From: CAWCTD01 sp963798455
GTDB lineage: Bacteria > Acidobacteriota > Terriglobia > Bryobacterales > Bryobacteraceae
Length of the DNA: 64,000 nt
Assembly: GCA_963798455.1 (NCBI GenBank)
Contig: CAWCTD010000004.1
Span: 620,001 to 684,000, forward strand
Direction: 5' to 3'
A model generated the notes under the pieces. The model was not told the DNA's origin. It was given only the letters and a program-made list of their open reading frames with translations, and did not search any database. Positions 25,883 to 33,800 of the stretch are shown piece after piece. Made by a program: the position numbers and the translations under genes. Numbering within the stretch: position 1 is the first letter of the stretch; the number at the start of each line of letters is the position of its first letter.

Positions 25883-26886
25883 AACGGCTTCTATGCTTCG
25901 TCTTCGTAGCCTGCGCAGCCCTGGCTGCCGAGGGATACCACGTCATCCAGAAGATCCACGTCGGCGGCGGTAGCAGTTGGGACTACCTGAGACTGGATGA
26001 ATCCAGCCGCCGCCTGTTTGTCTCCAACGGCACGCGGGTGGTCGTGGTGGATGTCGATGCCGGCAAGGTTGTCGGGGAAATCCCGGACACACAGGGGGTG
26101 CACGGCATCGCCTTCGCTCCCGAACTGAACAAAGGGTTTACGAGCAATGGACGGTCCAACAACGTCACCGTCTTTGATCTGAAAACGCTGAAGCCTTTGT
26201 CGCAAGTCGCCACGGGGCAGAATCCGGACTCGATTGTCTACGAGCCGAAGACCGGCCGTGTCTTCACCTTCAACGGCCGCTCGAACGACTCCACGGCCAT
26301 CGACGCCAAAACCGGGCAGGTGGCGGGCACCATACCCATGGGCGGCAAGCCTGAGTTCTCCGTCGCGGACGGCACCGGCCGCATCTATGTCAACGTCGAG
26401 GACACCAGCGAGATCGTTGTGGTCGACGCGCAGAAACTGGCCGTGTCGAAGCGCTATTCACTGGCGCCTTGCGACGGCCCGAGCGGCTTGGCCATGGACG
26501 TCAAGAATCGCCGGCTCTTCTCCGTTTGCGGCAACAAGATGATGACGGTGTCGGACCCCGATACCGGAAAGGTGATCGCGACGCCGCCCATCGGCCAGGG
26601 GCCGGACGGTGCGGGCTTCGACCCGGGGACCGGCGCCGCCTTCAGCTCGAACGGCGGGGATGGAACCATGACCGTGGTCATGCAGGTCAAAGGCAAGTAC
26701 GACGCCGTCGAGACCGTGCCCACCGCCCGCGGTGCGCGCACCATGACCGTCGATCTCAAGCTGCATAGGGCCTACCTGCCCGCGGTCGACTACGCCGCTC
26801 CGGCGGCCGGGCAGCAGCCCCAGGGCCGGGGTGGCCGCGCCCCTTCGGTCCCGGACAGCTTCCAAGTGCTGGTCGTTGGCAGGTAG
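25879..26886 (+). CDS. Secreted YncE-like beta-propeller protein
   Basis: A 335-residue exported protein with a signal peptide (KRLLCFVFVACAALAAEG). Repeating blades of 40-45 residues follow: RRLFVSNGTRVVVVDVDAGKVV, NNVTVFDLKTLKPLSQVATG, GRIYVNVEDTSEIVVVDAQKL, NRRLFSVCGNKMMTVSDPDTG. This is the YVTN/YncE pattern of periplasmic or surface binding proteins. The start overlaps the pump stop (ATGA), so it is the last gene of the efflux operon. It may bind the exported compound or act as a scaffold. Confidence 0.8.
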   Translation: MKRLLCFVFVACAALAAEGYHVIQKIHVGGGSSWDYLRLDESSRRLFVSNGTRVVVVDVDAGKVVGEIPDTQGVHGIAFAPELNKGFTSNGRSNNVTVFDLKTLKPLSQVATGQNPDSIVYEPKTGRVFTFNGRSNDSTAIDAKTGQVAGTIPMGGKPEFSVADGTGRIYVNVEDTSEIVVVDAQKLAVSKRYSLAPCDGPSGLAMDVKNRRLFSVCGNKMMTVSDPDTGKVIATPPIGQGPDGAGFDPGTGAAFSSNGGDGTMTVVMQVKGKYDAVETVPTARGARTMTVDLKLHRAYLPAVDYAAPAAGQQPQGRGGRAPSVPDSFQVLVVGR

Positions 26887-26918
26887 AATCTTAGACTAGG
26901 CACCCGGTGCCGCAGCTT

Positions 26919-27869
26919 ATGAAGAACGCGCTTGCGCTGGTACTGGTTTCTTTCGTCTCCGCCTTCGCGGCGGATACCGACTTTAACGGGCGGTGGGACA
27001 TCACCCCGGCAGGCCCCGCGGTCCGCGCCTGGTGGCTCGAGGTCGCCGGAGCTGGAACTCCGGAGCCCAAGGTCAAGTTCGTCAGCGCCTACGCCGGCGA
27101 CTTGAACATCGCGGACGAAGTTGCCATTCGAAACGGTGAGCTGGTTTTCGGTTTCCGCTACAAGCAGCGCCGCGAGTCTGGGGAGACCGTGCCTGTCCAC
27201 TCGGTCTATCAGGCCAGGCTCGCAGGCTCCCAGCTTGTGGGCACTTCCGAGACGGAGGGCTCTGGCCAACCGCCCGTGAAGTGGACCGGCGTGCGTGCGC
27301 CGGATATCAAAGACAAGGACGACGGCTCCTGGCGCGAGGAGAAGCCGATCCGGTTGTTCAACGGAAAGGACCTCACCGGCTGGGAGGCTCTGGAGAAGGA
27401 CAGGAAGTTCGGATGGACGGTCGCCAACGGCGTTCTGAAGGCCCCCGGTGGCGGCGCCAACCTGGTTTCCCAACGGAAGTTCTGGAACTTCAAGCTCCAC
27501 ATCGAGTTCAACATGTCCGCGCACAGCAACAGCGGCATAGGTCTGCGCGGCCGTTACGAAGTCCAGGTCCTTGACGATTACGGACAGCCGCCGAACACCC
27601 ACAGCGACGGTTCGCTCTACAGCCGCATTGCACCCAAGGTCAATGCCAGCAAGCGCGCCGGCGAGTGGCAGGCCTATGACATCACCCTCATCGGCCGCGA
27701 CGTCACGGTGGTGTTGAACGGGATCAAGATCATCGACAAGCAAGTTGTGGAAGGCCTCACGGCCATGGGGCACGACCCCAACGAAGGGCAGCCCGGCCCA
27801 TTGTCTCTGCAAGGCGACCACGGCCCGGTCGAATTCCGCAACATCGTGCTCACCCCGCTATTTCGGTGA
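26919..27869 (+). CDS. Secreted DUF1080 / 3-keto-disaccharide hydrolase-type protein
   Basis: A 316-residue exported protein; ATG 26919 starts a signal peptide (MKNALALVLVSFVSAFA), with GTG 26907 as alternative. An N-terminal beta unit (DFNGRWDITPAG) precedes the DUF1080 concanavalin-like domain with IRLFNGKDLTGWEALEKDRKFGWTVANGVLKAP, FKLHIEFNMS, NSGIGLRGRYEVQVLDDYG and GPLSLQGDHGPVEFRNIVL. Related domains cleave 3-keto-glucosides or bind glycans. Its stop codon TGA (27867-27869) lies inside a REP-like repeat and is separated by 4 bp from the RAYT stop on the other strand. Confidence 0.85.
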   Translation: MKNALALVLVSFVSAFAADTDFNGRWDITPAGPAVRAWWLEVAGAGTPEPKVKFVSAYAGDLNIADEVAIRNGELVFGFRYKQRRESGETVPVHSVYQARLAGSQLVGTSETEGSGQPPVKWTGVRAPDIKDKDDGSWREEKPIRLFNGKDLTGWEALEKDRKFGWTVANGVLKAPGGGANLVSQRKFWNFKLHIEFNMSAHSNSGIGLRGRYEVQVLDDYGQPPNTHSDGSLYSRIAPKVNASKRAGEWQAYDITLIGRDVTVVLNGIKIIDKQVVEGLTAMGHDPNEGQPGPLSLQGDHGPVEFRNIVLTPLFR

Positions 27870-27889
27870 CAGGCTACGAAATCCCGAAA
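27861..27889 (+). repeat. REP-like repeat copy A (left flank of RAYT)
   Basis: The core TTTCGGTGACAGGCTAC followed by GAAATCCCGAAA recurs in inverted orientation at 28626-28652 and, as its first half, inside the hairpin at 33801-33876. It contains the TGA stop of the DUF1080 gene and, on the other strand, the TAG stop of the RAYT gene. Confidence 0.75.
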
Positions 27890-28584
27890 CTCAGTTGACT
27901 AGCGGCTTCGAGACGCTTTGGTTTCGGACCGCGTCTCTGCAGTCGAAGCGTCCTCCCAGTCGTGGTTTCCAGGCCTTCGACGAAGTTGTCACTCCCGAGC
28001 GGGCGCCCAGTCCGGGTGGCCTCTCGCAGCCGCTGCCTGATTTCTGCCTCATCGAAACCTGACACAAGCGCCAAGCGCCACAACTCGCTATCCTGTTGTC
28101 GCCGCCACCATTCCAGGTCGATTAGCCCCCATTCGTCCTCTCCCCTGATGTGCGCCATCGCGCTTGACCAAGGCCACTCCCAGGCCTGCCCGGCCAGGCC
28201 AGCCCCGACTGGGTTAAGCTCGACATAGCGAACGGCCTCCCATAGGTGCGGCTCCTCCAAAGGGCAAGAATAGAAGCGGTTCTGCCAGAGATGTCCGACC
28301 TGCCTCAACCGGACGTGGAGCCAACGCGCATACTCATTGTGGGTCCTTCCGAACACCACAGCCAGCGAATCTCCCCGGTGTGGGATCACGACGAAATGTA
28401 CGTGGTTCTGCATCAGGCACCACGCGATGATCTGAACCTGATGGCTTCTGCAGTGGTCACGGAGAATCGTCAGGTACATCCGGCGATCCCCATCGGAGAA
28501 GAAAACTGTCTGGCGATGGTTGCCCCGCTGAGTCACGTGGTGCGGGCAACCGGGAACTATGAGCCGAGGCAAACGCGCCATCAA
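27874..28584 (-). CDS. REP-associated tyrosine transposase (RAYT, IS200/Y1 family)
   Basis: A 236-residue Y1-type HUH nuclease. The start ARLPRLIVPGCPHHVTQRGN is typical of the family. The HUH pair is in WCLMQNHVHFVVIP, and the candidate catalytic Tyr is in LWQNRFYSCPL, followed by RYVELNPVGAGLAG. Such domesticated enzymes cut or move REP palindromes and lie singly between them. Here the gene is bracketed by inverted copies of a REP-like repeat (27861-27889 and 28626-28652), with a third, hairpin-forming copy at 33801-33876. Its last residues (SFGIS) and stop come from the repeat itself. Confidence 0.93.
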   Translation of the reverse strand: MMARLPRLIVPGCPHHVTQRGNHRQTVFFSDGDRRMYLTILRDHCRSHQVQIIAWCLMQNHVHFVVIPHRGDSLAVVFGRTHNEYARWLHVRLRQVGHLWQNRFYSCPLEEPHLWEAVRYVELNPVGAGLAGQAWEWPWSSAMAHIRGEDEWGLIDLEWWRRQQDSELWRLALVSGFDEAEIRQRLREATRTGRPLGSDNFVEGLETTTGRTLRLQRRGPKPKRLEAASQLSFGIS

Positions 28585-28614
28585 GAGATACGTGTTCGCT
28601 GACCACAGCTCCTC

Positions 28615-28851
28615 TCACTGGGAATGGGGGTTTCGTAGCCTGTCCCCGAAATGCCACTCCTCCCACCAGGCCATCTGGATGGCTTCCAGCTTGCCTTCCG
28701 AGGAAGCCTTCGGGTCGTCGCGGAAGTCGGCGAGTTCTGTCACCCAGCGTTGCAGGTCCGTGAACCGCACGGCCAGCGGGTCGAGATCGGGGAACTTCTC
28801 CAAAAGGGCGAGCGCGATGCCCTCAGGGTCATCCCAGGTCAAGCCAGGCAT
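28615..28851 (-). CDS. iscX: Fe-S assembly protein IscX, with extended C-terminus
   Basis: A 78-residue acidic protein. LTWDDPEGIALALLEKFPDLDPLAVRFTDL, then LQRWVTELADFRDDPKASSEGKLEAIQMAWWEEW match IscX (YfhJ), a small partner of IscS that influences sulfur transfer and iron delivery. Family members stop near residue 66; here 12 more residues (HFGDRLRNPHSQ) are read from the REP-like repeat at 28626-28652. The start overlaps the hscA stop (TGATG). It is the last gene of the isc operon. Confidence 0.88.
   Translation of the reverse strand: MPGLTWDDPEGIALALLEKFPDLDPLAVRFTDLQRWVTELADFRDDPKASSEGKLEAIQMAWWEEWHFGDRLRNPHSQ
28626..28652 (-). repeat. REP-like repeat copy B (right flank of RAYT)
   Basis: Read on the minus strand it is ATTTCGGGGACAGGCTAC then GAAACCCCC, the inverted counterpart of copy A at 27861-27889. 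It lies within the 3' end of iscX and alters the end of that protein. Confidence 0.75.
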
Positions 28852-30704
28852 CAGATCTTCGTCCCCTTCAGCGCCGTGCTCACGGCCGCATCCATCATCT
28901 TCTCGGCCAAGGCCATCGTGGTGCGGTCCAGCGCCTCGATCTGCGCCCGGATCAGAAGGTGGTCGTCGGCATGGTACGCAAGTAGGAGTCGATTCCGTGC
29001 AGCCTCGATCTGGCCCTTCTCCTCGTCGCCGAGGCCGGCGTAGGCCTGGCCCTGCTTGGCCTTCTCGACCGCACCGAGTATCCGGTCGGCCTCGACCCGC
29101 GCGTCGCGGACCTGCCGCTCCTTGAAATCGGCACCGGCCATCTCCATGGATTCCTGGATCATCGCTTCCACCTGCTGGTCGGTCAGCCCGTAGGACGGCT
29201 TCACCTCGACGTTCTGCCCGTGCCCTGTCCGCATGTCCCGGGCGGTGACGTTCAGAATCCCGTTGGCGTCGATGAGAAACCGGACCTCGATCCGGGCCAT
29301 ACCCGCCGGCATGGGCTCGATGTCCTTCAGGTCGAACCGCGCCAGGCTCCGGCAGTCCTTGGCCAGCTCCCGCTCGCCTTGCAACACGTGGATCAGGACA
29401 TTCTTCTGCCCGTCCACCGCCGTGGTGAACACCTCCGTGGCGCTGGCTGGAATTGTGGAGTTGCGATGGATCAGTCTGGAAACGGTGCCGCCCATCGTCT
29501 CGATGCCGAGCGACAGCGGCGTCACGTCCAGCAATAACTGGTTCTCGACCTTGCCCGCCAGGATGCCCGCCTGTACGGCCGCGCCCAGCGCCACCACCTC
29601 TTCCGGATTCAGTTCGGTGTGCGGCTTGGCCCGGAACAGGACTTCGACGGCTCGTCGCACCATCGGAATCCGCGTGGACCCGCCCACCAGAACCACCTCG
29701 TCGATCTGCTCGACGGTGACCCCCGCATCCCGGATGCAACCGCGGCAAGGCCCTAGCGTGCGATCCACGATGCCGGCGATCAGCCTCTCGAACACTTCCC
29801 GCGGAATCTCGCGCTGGTATTTCTTGCCCCGATACTCCAGCTCGATGTTCGTCACCGGCACGAAGGAGAGCCGCTCCTTGGCCTGGATCACCGCGCGGCG
29901 CAGAAGTTGTACCGCCTCGGGGTTGCCCGAGATGTCCTCGCCCCATTCGGACCGGATGTCCTCGAGAGCCACGTCCCGCAGCAGGTTGTCGATGTCGTCG
30001 CCCCCCAGGTGCGTGTCGCCGTTGGTCGCCAGCACCTCGAAAATCCCTTCGTGCAGCCGCAGGATCGAGATGTCGAACGTGCCGCCTCCCAGGTCGTACA
30101 CTGCGACCACGCCTTCCTTCCGCTTGTCTAAACCGTAGGCCAGCGCGGCCGCGGTCGGCTCATTCACCAGGCGCACAACCTCCAGGCCGGCGATCCTTCC
30201 CGCGTCCCTGGTGGCCTGCCGCTGCGCGTCGTTGAAGTAGGCCGGCACGGTGATGACGGCGCGCGGGACGGCCTCGCCCAAGTGCGCCTCCGCGTTCTGC
30301 TTGAGTTGCCTCAGGATGAAGGCGGAAATCTCGGGCGGCGTAAACGTCTTCCCGCCCAGATCCAGATGGATCACCGATTCGCTCGACTCGGCGATCCGGA
30401 AAGGGAACAGCCGCAACTCTTCCCGGACGTCCGCGACGCCCCGCCCCATCAGCCGCTTGACCGAATAGACCGTGCGCTCGGGCTGCGTGATCAACAGGTC
30501 TCGGGCGCGGTTGCCAACCGCAATTTCACCCCCCGCGCCATGGGACACCACGCTCGGGACCAGCCGCTCTCCATCTTCTCCCGGGATCACCTCTGGCCCG
30601 GTCAGATCCATGAAGGCCACCAGGCTGTTGGTCGTCCCCAGGTCGATGCCAACGATCCGCGGTTCCTGGATGGCGCTGAAGTCAATTTGCAGCAGATCGG
30701 ACAT
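28851..30704 (-). CDS. hscA: Hsp70 chaperone HscA for Fe-S cluster transfer
   Basis: A 617-residue DnaK-family ATPase. The nucleotide-binding half has GIDLGTTNSLVAF, the phosphate loop VYDLGGGTFDIS and VLVGGSTRIPMVRRAV; the substrate half starts after LLLDVTPLSLGIETMGG. Length and placement between hscB and iscX identify it as HscA, which uses ATP to release the cluster from IscU after binding its LPPVK motif, present in the IscU encoded here. It starts 2 bp after the hscB stop. Confidence 0.93.
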   Translation of the reverse strand: MSDLLQIDFSAIQEPRIVGIDLGTTNSLVAFMDLTGPEVIPGEDGERLVPSVVSHGAGGEIAVGNRARDLLITQPERTVYSVKRLMGRGVADVREELRLFPFRIAESSESVIHLDLGGKTFTPPEISAFILRQLKQNAEAHLGEAVPRAVITVPAYFNDAQRQATRDAGRIAGLEVVRLVNEPTAAALAYGLDKRKEGVVAVYDLGGGTFDISILRLHEGIFEVLATNGDTHLGGDDIDNLLRDVALEDIRSEWGEDISGNPEAVQLLRRAVIQAKERLSFVPVTNIELEYRGKKYQREIPREVFERLIAGIVDRTLGPCRGCIRDAGVTVEQIDEVVLVGGSTRIPMVRRAVEVLFRAKPHTELNPEEVVALGAAVQAGILAGKVENQLLLDVTPLSLGIETMGGTVSRLIHRNSTIPASATEVFTTAVDGQKNVLIHVLQGERELAKDCRSLARFDLKDIEPMPAGMARIEVRFLIDANGILNVTARDMRTGHGQNVEVKPSYGLTDQQVEAMIQESMEMAGADFKERQVRDARVEADRILGAVEKAKQGQAYAGLGDEEKGQIEAARNRLLLAYHADDHLLIRAQIEALDRTTMALAEKMMDAAVSTALKGTKI

Positions 30705-30706
30705 GA

Positions 30707-31324
30707 TTACCCGGCCAATCCTTCTTCCACCTCTTCGATCAGGTTGGACATGTAGCTGCGCCGGTCGAGCAGGCCGCGGACCCGCACCAGCAGGTCGCGG
30801 TCGTGGCCGCGGTCGTGTTTGGCGAACTGAACCTCCAGGTCGCCGTCGATCCCACCGCGCAGGGCGCGGAACCTCGCCAGCGCGGCCTCCAGTGCCGGCC
30901 GCACCGAGGAGTCGCCGCCGCGAAACGCCTCGAGCGACATGTGCAAATCGAAGACTTCCTCGATCAGTTCGGGAACTGGGCGCTTGGAATTGCGCTCGGC
31001 GGCCTCGATGCCCTCCTCTCTGAGCACGTACTCGGCTCGGGCGACCGGGTCCCGCAATGTCCGGTAGGCGTCGTTCAGGATGGCCGTGGCGTCGAGCGCG
31101 AAACGCTTCTCATTGGGCGTCCCGCGCTGGAAGCGGTCCGGATGCACCAGCCGGCTCAGGCTGTAGTAGCGCTCTTGCAGATCGGCCAAATCGATGCTCA
31201 GCCGCCGTTCCAGGCCGAAGAACCGGTAGTAGTCCGCCGCCGGTGGCTGAAGGGTGTTGCAGAACTTGCAGAACAGAGAGTCGTGGGGCTCCTGTCCGCA
31301 TTTCCAGCAGCCGGAGGCGTTCAT
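30707..31324 (-). CDS. hscB: J-domain co-chaperone HscB with N-terminal tetracysteine domain
   Basis: A 205-residue co-chaperone that delivers IscU to HscA and stimulates its ATPase. The J domain has YYSLSRLVHPDRFQ with the HPD motif near residue 60, and a C-terminal three-helix IscU-binding domain follows (residues about 110-200). Unusually, the first 35 residues hold CWKCG and LFCKFCNTLQ, a CxxC...CxxC metal-binding unit like that of human mitochondrial HSC20 and absent from E. coli HscB. The start overlaps the iscA stop by 1 bp. Confidence 0.92.
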   Translation of the reverse strand: MNASGCWKCGQEPHDSLFCKFCNTLQPPAADYYRFFGLERRLSIDLADLQERYYSLSRLVHPDRFQRGTPNEKRFALDATAILNDAYRTLRDPVARAEYVLREEGIEAAERNSKRPVPELIEEVFDLHMSLEAFRGGDSSVRPALEAALARFRALRGGIDGDLEVQFAKHDRGHDRDLLVRVRGLLDRRSYMSNLIEEVEEGLAG

Positions 31325-31647
31325 CAGGCGGTGAAGGACGTGCCACAGCCGCAGCTCGTCTTGGCGTTGGGGTTGTCGAAGACAAAGCCTGACTGCATGA
31401 GCGACTCCTTGTAGTCCAGCGTCATGCCGTCCAGGTAGATCAGGCTCTTGGGGTCCACGAAGACCCTCACTCCGTCGAAGTCCAGCACTCGGTCGCTTGG
31501 GCGCTCTTTGGTTTCAAAGCGGATCAGGTAGCTCAGCCCCGAGCAGCCGCCGCCTTGCACGCCCAGGCGCAGGCCGCCGGATGGCACTCCCTGCTTGGCA
31601 AAAACCTGCCGGATTCTCTCGATCGCTTTGGGTGTCACCTGGATCAT
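31324..31647 (-). CDS. iscA: Iron-sulfur cluster carrier IscA/ErpA type
   Basis: A 107-residue A-type carrier that accepts clusters from IscU and passes them to target enzymes. The three conserved Cys are visible: one in GVQGGGCSGLSY and two in KTSCGCGTSF. TPKAIERIRQV at the start and VFVDPKSLIYLDGMTLDY in the middle are family hallmarks. The gene overlaps iscU by 4 bp and hscB by 1 bp. Confidence 0.93.
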   Translation of the reverse strand: MIQVTPKAIERIRQVFAKQGVPSGGLRLGVQGGGCSGLSYLIRFETKERPSDRVLDFDGVRVFVDPKSLIYLDGMTLDYKESLMQSGFVFDNPNAKTSCGCGTSFTA

Positions 31648-32054
31648 GCCTCACCTCCCTCGGGCTTGGGGTTCGCCTGCTTCTTGCGGTAGTCCGCGAT
31701 AGCCGCCTTGATGGCGTCCTCGGCCAGAACGGAGCAGTGGATCTTCACCGGCGGCAGGCTCAGTTCGTTGACGATCTCCACGTTTTTGATCTGGAGGGCC
31801 TGATCCACGCTCCGCCCCTTCACCCACTCGGTCGCGAGCGAGGAACTGGCGATGGCACTGCCGCAGCCGAAGGTCTTGAACTTCGCGTCTTGTATTATGC
31901 CCGTTTTCGGATCGACCTTCAGTTGCAGCCTCATGACATCGCCACACTCCGGCGCGCCGACCATGCCTGTCCCCACCGTCGGGTCGTTGTTGTCCAAGGC
32001 CCCGACATTCCTCGGGTTGTTGTAGTGGTCCAGAACCTTGTTCGAATACGGCAT
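31644..32054 (-). CDS. iscU: Fe-S cluster scaffold IscU
   Basis: A 136-residue scaffold on which 2Fe-2S clusters are built with sulfur from IscS. Cluster ligands are seen in VGAPECGDVM, KTFGCGSAIASSS and KIHCSVLAEDA, and the HscA recognition motif LPPVK lies just before the third Cys. It starts one base after the iscS stop and overlaps iscA. Confidence 0.95.
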   Translation of the reverse strand: MPYSNKVLDHYNNPRNVGALDNNDPTVGTGMVGAPECGDVMRLQLKVDPKTGIIQDAKFKTFGCGSAIASSSLATEWVKGRSVDQALQIKNVEIVNELSLPPVKIHCSVLAEDAIKAAIADYRKKQANPKPEGGEA

Positions 32055-33272
32055 CTAGCGCTCCCCCTGCCAGTGGACGGTCTTGAGGTCCACACCCTCC
32101 CGGGCCATCTCGTAGAGCGGCGACAGTTCACGCAGCTTCTTCACGGTCTCGATCACACGCTCGGCCACATAGTCCACTTCCTCCCCGGTGTTGAAACGGC
32201 CGAGCCCGAAGCGGATCGACGTGTGGGCCAGCTCGTCGCCTATCCCTAGTGCCTTCAACACGTAGCTCGGCTCCAACGACGCTGAAGTGCAGGCCGAGCC
32301 GCTGGAGACCGCCACATCCTTGATCCCCATCAGCAACGACTCGCCTTCGACGTAGGCGAAACTCATGTTCAGATTGCTGGGCAAGCGGTGCTCCATCGAG
32401 CCGTTGACGTACACCTCCTCCAGGGCTGCTCCCAACTTCGCCTCGAGCCTGTCCCGCAGCGCCGCCAGCCGGACGGATTCCTCGGCCATCTCCCGCTGGC
32501 AGATGGCGCTGGCCTCCCCCAGCCCTACGATGCCCGTGACATTCAGCGTCCCGGAACGCATGCCTCGTTCGTGCCCGCCCCCGTCCATCTGCGCCGTGAG
32601 CTGCACCCGGGGGTTCCTGCGGCGCACGTAGAGCGCGCCAATCCCCTTGGGGCCGTACATTTTGTGCGCGCTGATCGACATGAGGTCGATGTTGTCTTCG
32701 ATCACGTTCACCGGAACTTTGCCCACGGCCTGGGTGGCATCGGTATGGAACAGCACCCCTCGCTCTTTGGCAATCCGGCCGATCTCCCGGACCGGCTGGA
32801 GTACGCCGACCTCGTTGTTGGCCAGCATGACGCTGATGAGGATCGTCCTGTCGGTGATGGCAGCGCTCAGCCCTTCCAGGTCGATCAAGCCGTCCCGGCC
32901 GACCGGCAGGAAAGTCACGCGGCAGCCGTGCTTCTGCAGCCGCTTGCAGGTGTCCAGCACCGCCTTGTGCTCGGTAACCGCTGTGATGATGTGGTCGCCC
33001 TTCTCGGCGTACATCTCCGCCACGCCCTTGATCGCCAGGTTGTCGGACTCGGTGGCCCCGCTGGTGAAGATGATCTCCTTGGGGGACGCGCCGATTAATT
33101 CGGCGATCTGCCGCCGCGCCTTGTTCACCGCGCGCTCCGCCTCCCACCCGTAGCTGTGGTTGCGGCTGGCGGCATTGCCGAACTGCTCCGTGAAAAAGGG
33201 GAGCATGGCCTGGAGCACGCGCGGATCGACCGGCGTTGTGGCGTGATAATCCATGTAAATAGGGAGCTTCAT
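32055..33272 (-). CDS. iscS: Cysteine desulfurase IscS
   Basis: A 405-residue PLP enzyme turning L-cysteine into alanine and enzyme-bound persulfide. ATG 33272 (KLPIYMDYHATTPVD) overlaps the iscR stop (ATGA) and is the natural start. The PLP Lys is in MSISAHKMYGPKGIG, the His stack in TAVTEHKAVLDTC and the catalytic loop Cys in SGSACTSASLEPSYVLKALG. Length matches E. coli IscS. Confidence 0.96.
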   Translation of the reverse strand: MKLPIYMDYHATTPVDPRVLQAMLPFFTEQFGNAASRNHSYGWEAERAVNKARRQIAELIGASPKEIIFTSGATESDNLAIKGVAEMYAEKGDHIITAVTEHKAVLDTCKRLQKHGCRVTFLPVGRDGLIDLEGLSAAITDRTILISVMLANNEVGVLQPVREIGRIAKERGVLFHTDATQAVGKVPVNVIEDNIDLMSISAHKMYGPKGIGALYVRRRNPRVQLTAQMDGGGHERGMRSGTLNVTGIVGLGEASAICQREMAEESVRLAALRDRLEAKLGAALEEVYVNGSMEHRLPSNLNMSFAYVEGESLLMGIKDVAVSSGSACTSASLEPSYVLKALGIGDELAHTSIRFGLGRFNTGEEVDYVAERVIETVKKLRELSPLYEMAREGVDLKTVHWQGER

Positions 33273-33724
33273 ACGTTTGTCCTTGTGGCTGCCAGCCTCA
33301 CCAGGGGCGCTTCCTGCTTTCTGCCCGAAGACATCTCCGAGATGGTGATGCCGTCCAGAAGCCGCAAAATGTCCTCGCGGATCTTCTCCAGCGGCCCCCG
33401 CGCGGTGCACTTCGAGGTCTGGTGGCAGTGGTCCCCCCTGCTGGAGCAGGACGTGAAAAAGACCGGTCCGTCGATAGCGCGGATCACTTCCAGCGTGCTG
33501 ATCCGGCTCGCCTCGCGCGCCAGTTTGTAGCCGCCGTTGGTCCCGAGCACGGCGGCGAGGAACCCCTCTCTGGTGAGCTTCTGAAGGATTTTTGAGAGCA
33601 GCGGGAGCGGCAGACTATAGGCGTCCGCGATCTCTTTGGCGCTGGCGCTCCGGCCTGACTCCTGGGAGGCCAGGTGCATGAGTGCGATCAGTCCGTAATC
33701 CGCTTTCTTGCTGAGGCGGAACAT
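33269..33724 (-). CDS. iscR: Rrf2-family regulator IscR
   Basis: A 151-residue winged-helix regulator with a 2Fe-2S sensor. The N-terminus FRLSKKADYGLIALMHLA and recognition region ADAYSLPLPLLSKILQKL are typical, and three cluster Cys sit in TSCSSRGDHCHQTSKC (spacing 6 and 5). It is the first gene of the isc operon and would repress it when clustered. A palindromic site directly upstream (33731-33757) is the likely autoregulatory operator. Confidence 0.93.
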   Translation of the reverse strand: MFRLSKKADYGLIALMHLASQESGRSASAKEIADAYSLPLPLLSKILQKLTREGFLAAVLGTNGGYKLAREASRISTLEVIRAIDGPVFFTSCSSRGDHCHQTSKCTARGPLEKIREDILRLLDGITISEMSSGRKQEAPLVRLAATRTNV

Positions 33725-33730
33725 GCGATC

Positions 33731-33757
33731 AATATAGGACCCAATCGGTCCTATATT
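33731..33757 (-). promoter_or_regulatory. Palindromic IscR-type operator before iscR
   Basis: A 25-bp palindrome with 10-bp arms ATATAGGACC and GGTCCTATAT around a 5-bp centre, extended to 11-bp arms by flanking A/T. Its length and AT-rich ends suit a type 1 IscR site. It lies 7 bp upstream of the iscR ATG and directly downstream of the -10 element, where a bound repressor would block initiation. Confidence 0.7.
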
Positions 33758-33759
33758 CG

Positions 33760-33788
33760 ACTTTACCCCCGCCGGCGCGCCACGTCAA
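33760..33788 (-). promoter_or_regulatory. Sigma-70-type promoter of the isc operon
   Basis: On the minus strand TTGACG (33788-33783) is followed after exactly 17 bp by TAAAGT (33765-33760). Transcription would start within the palindrome, giving a very short leader of about 25-30 bases. Confidence 0.6.
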
Positions 33789-33800
33789 GGGTTTCGTTTT

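Noticed and set aside
28615..29946. A 443-residue minus-strand protein overlapping hscA
   Set aside because: Only its last 78 residues are real (iscX). The rest is Arg/Gly-rich out-of-frame reading of hscA.
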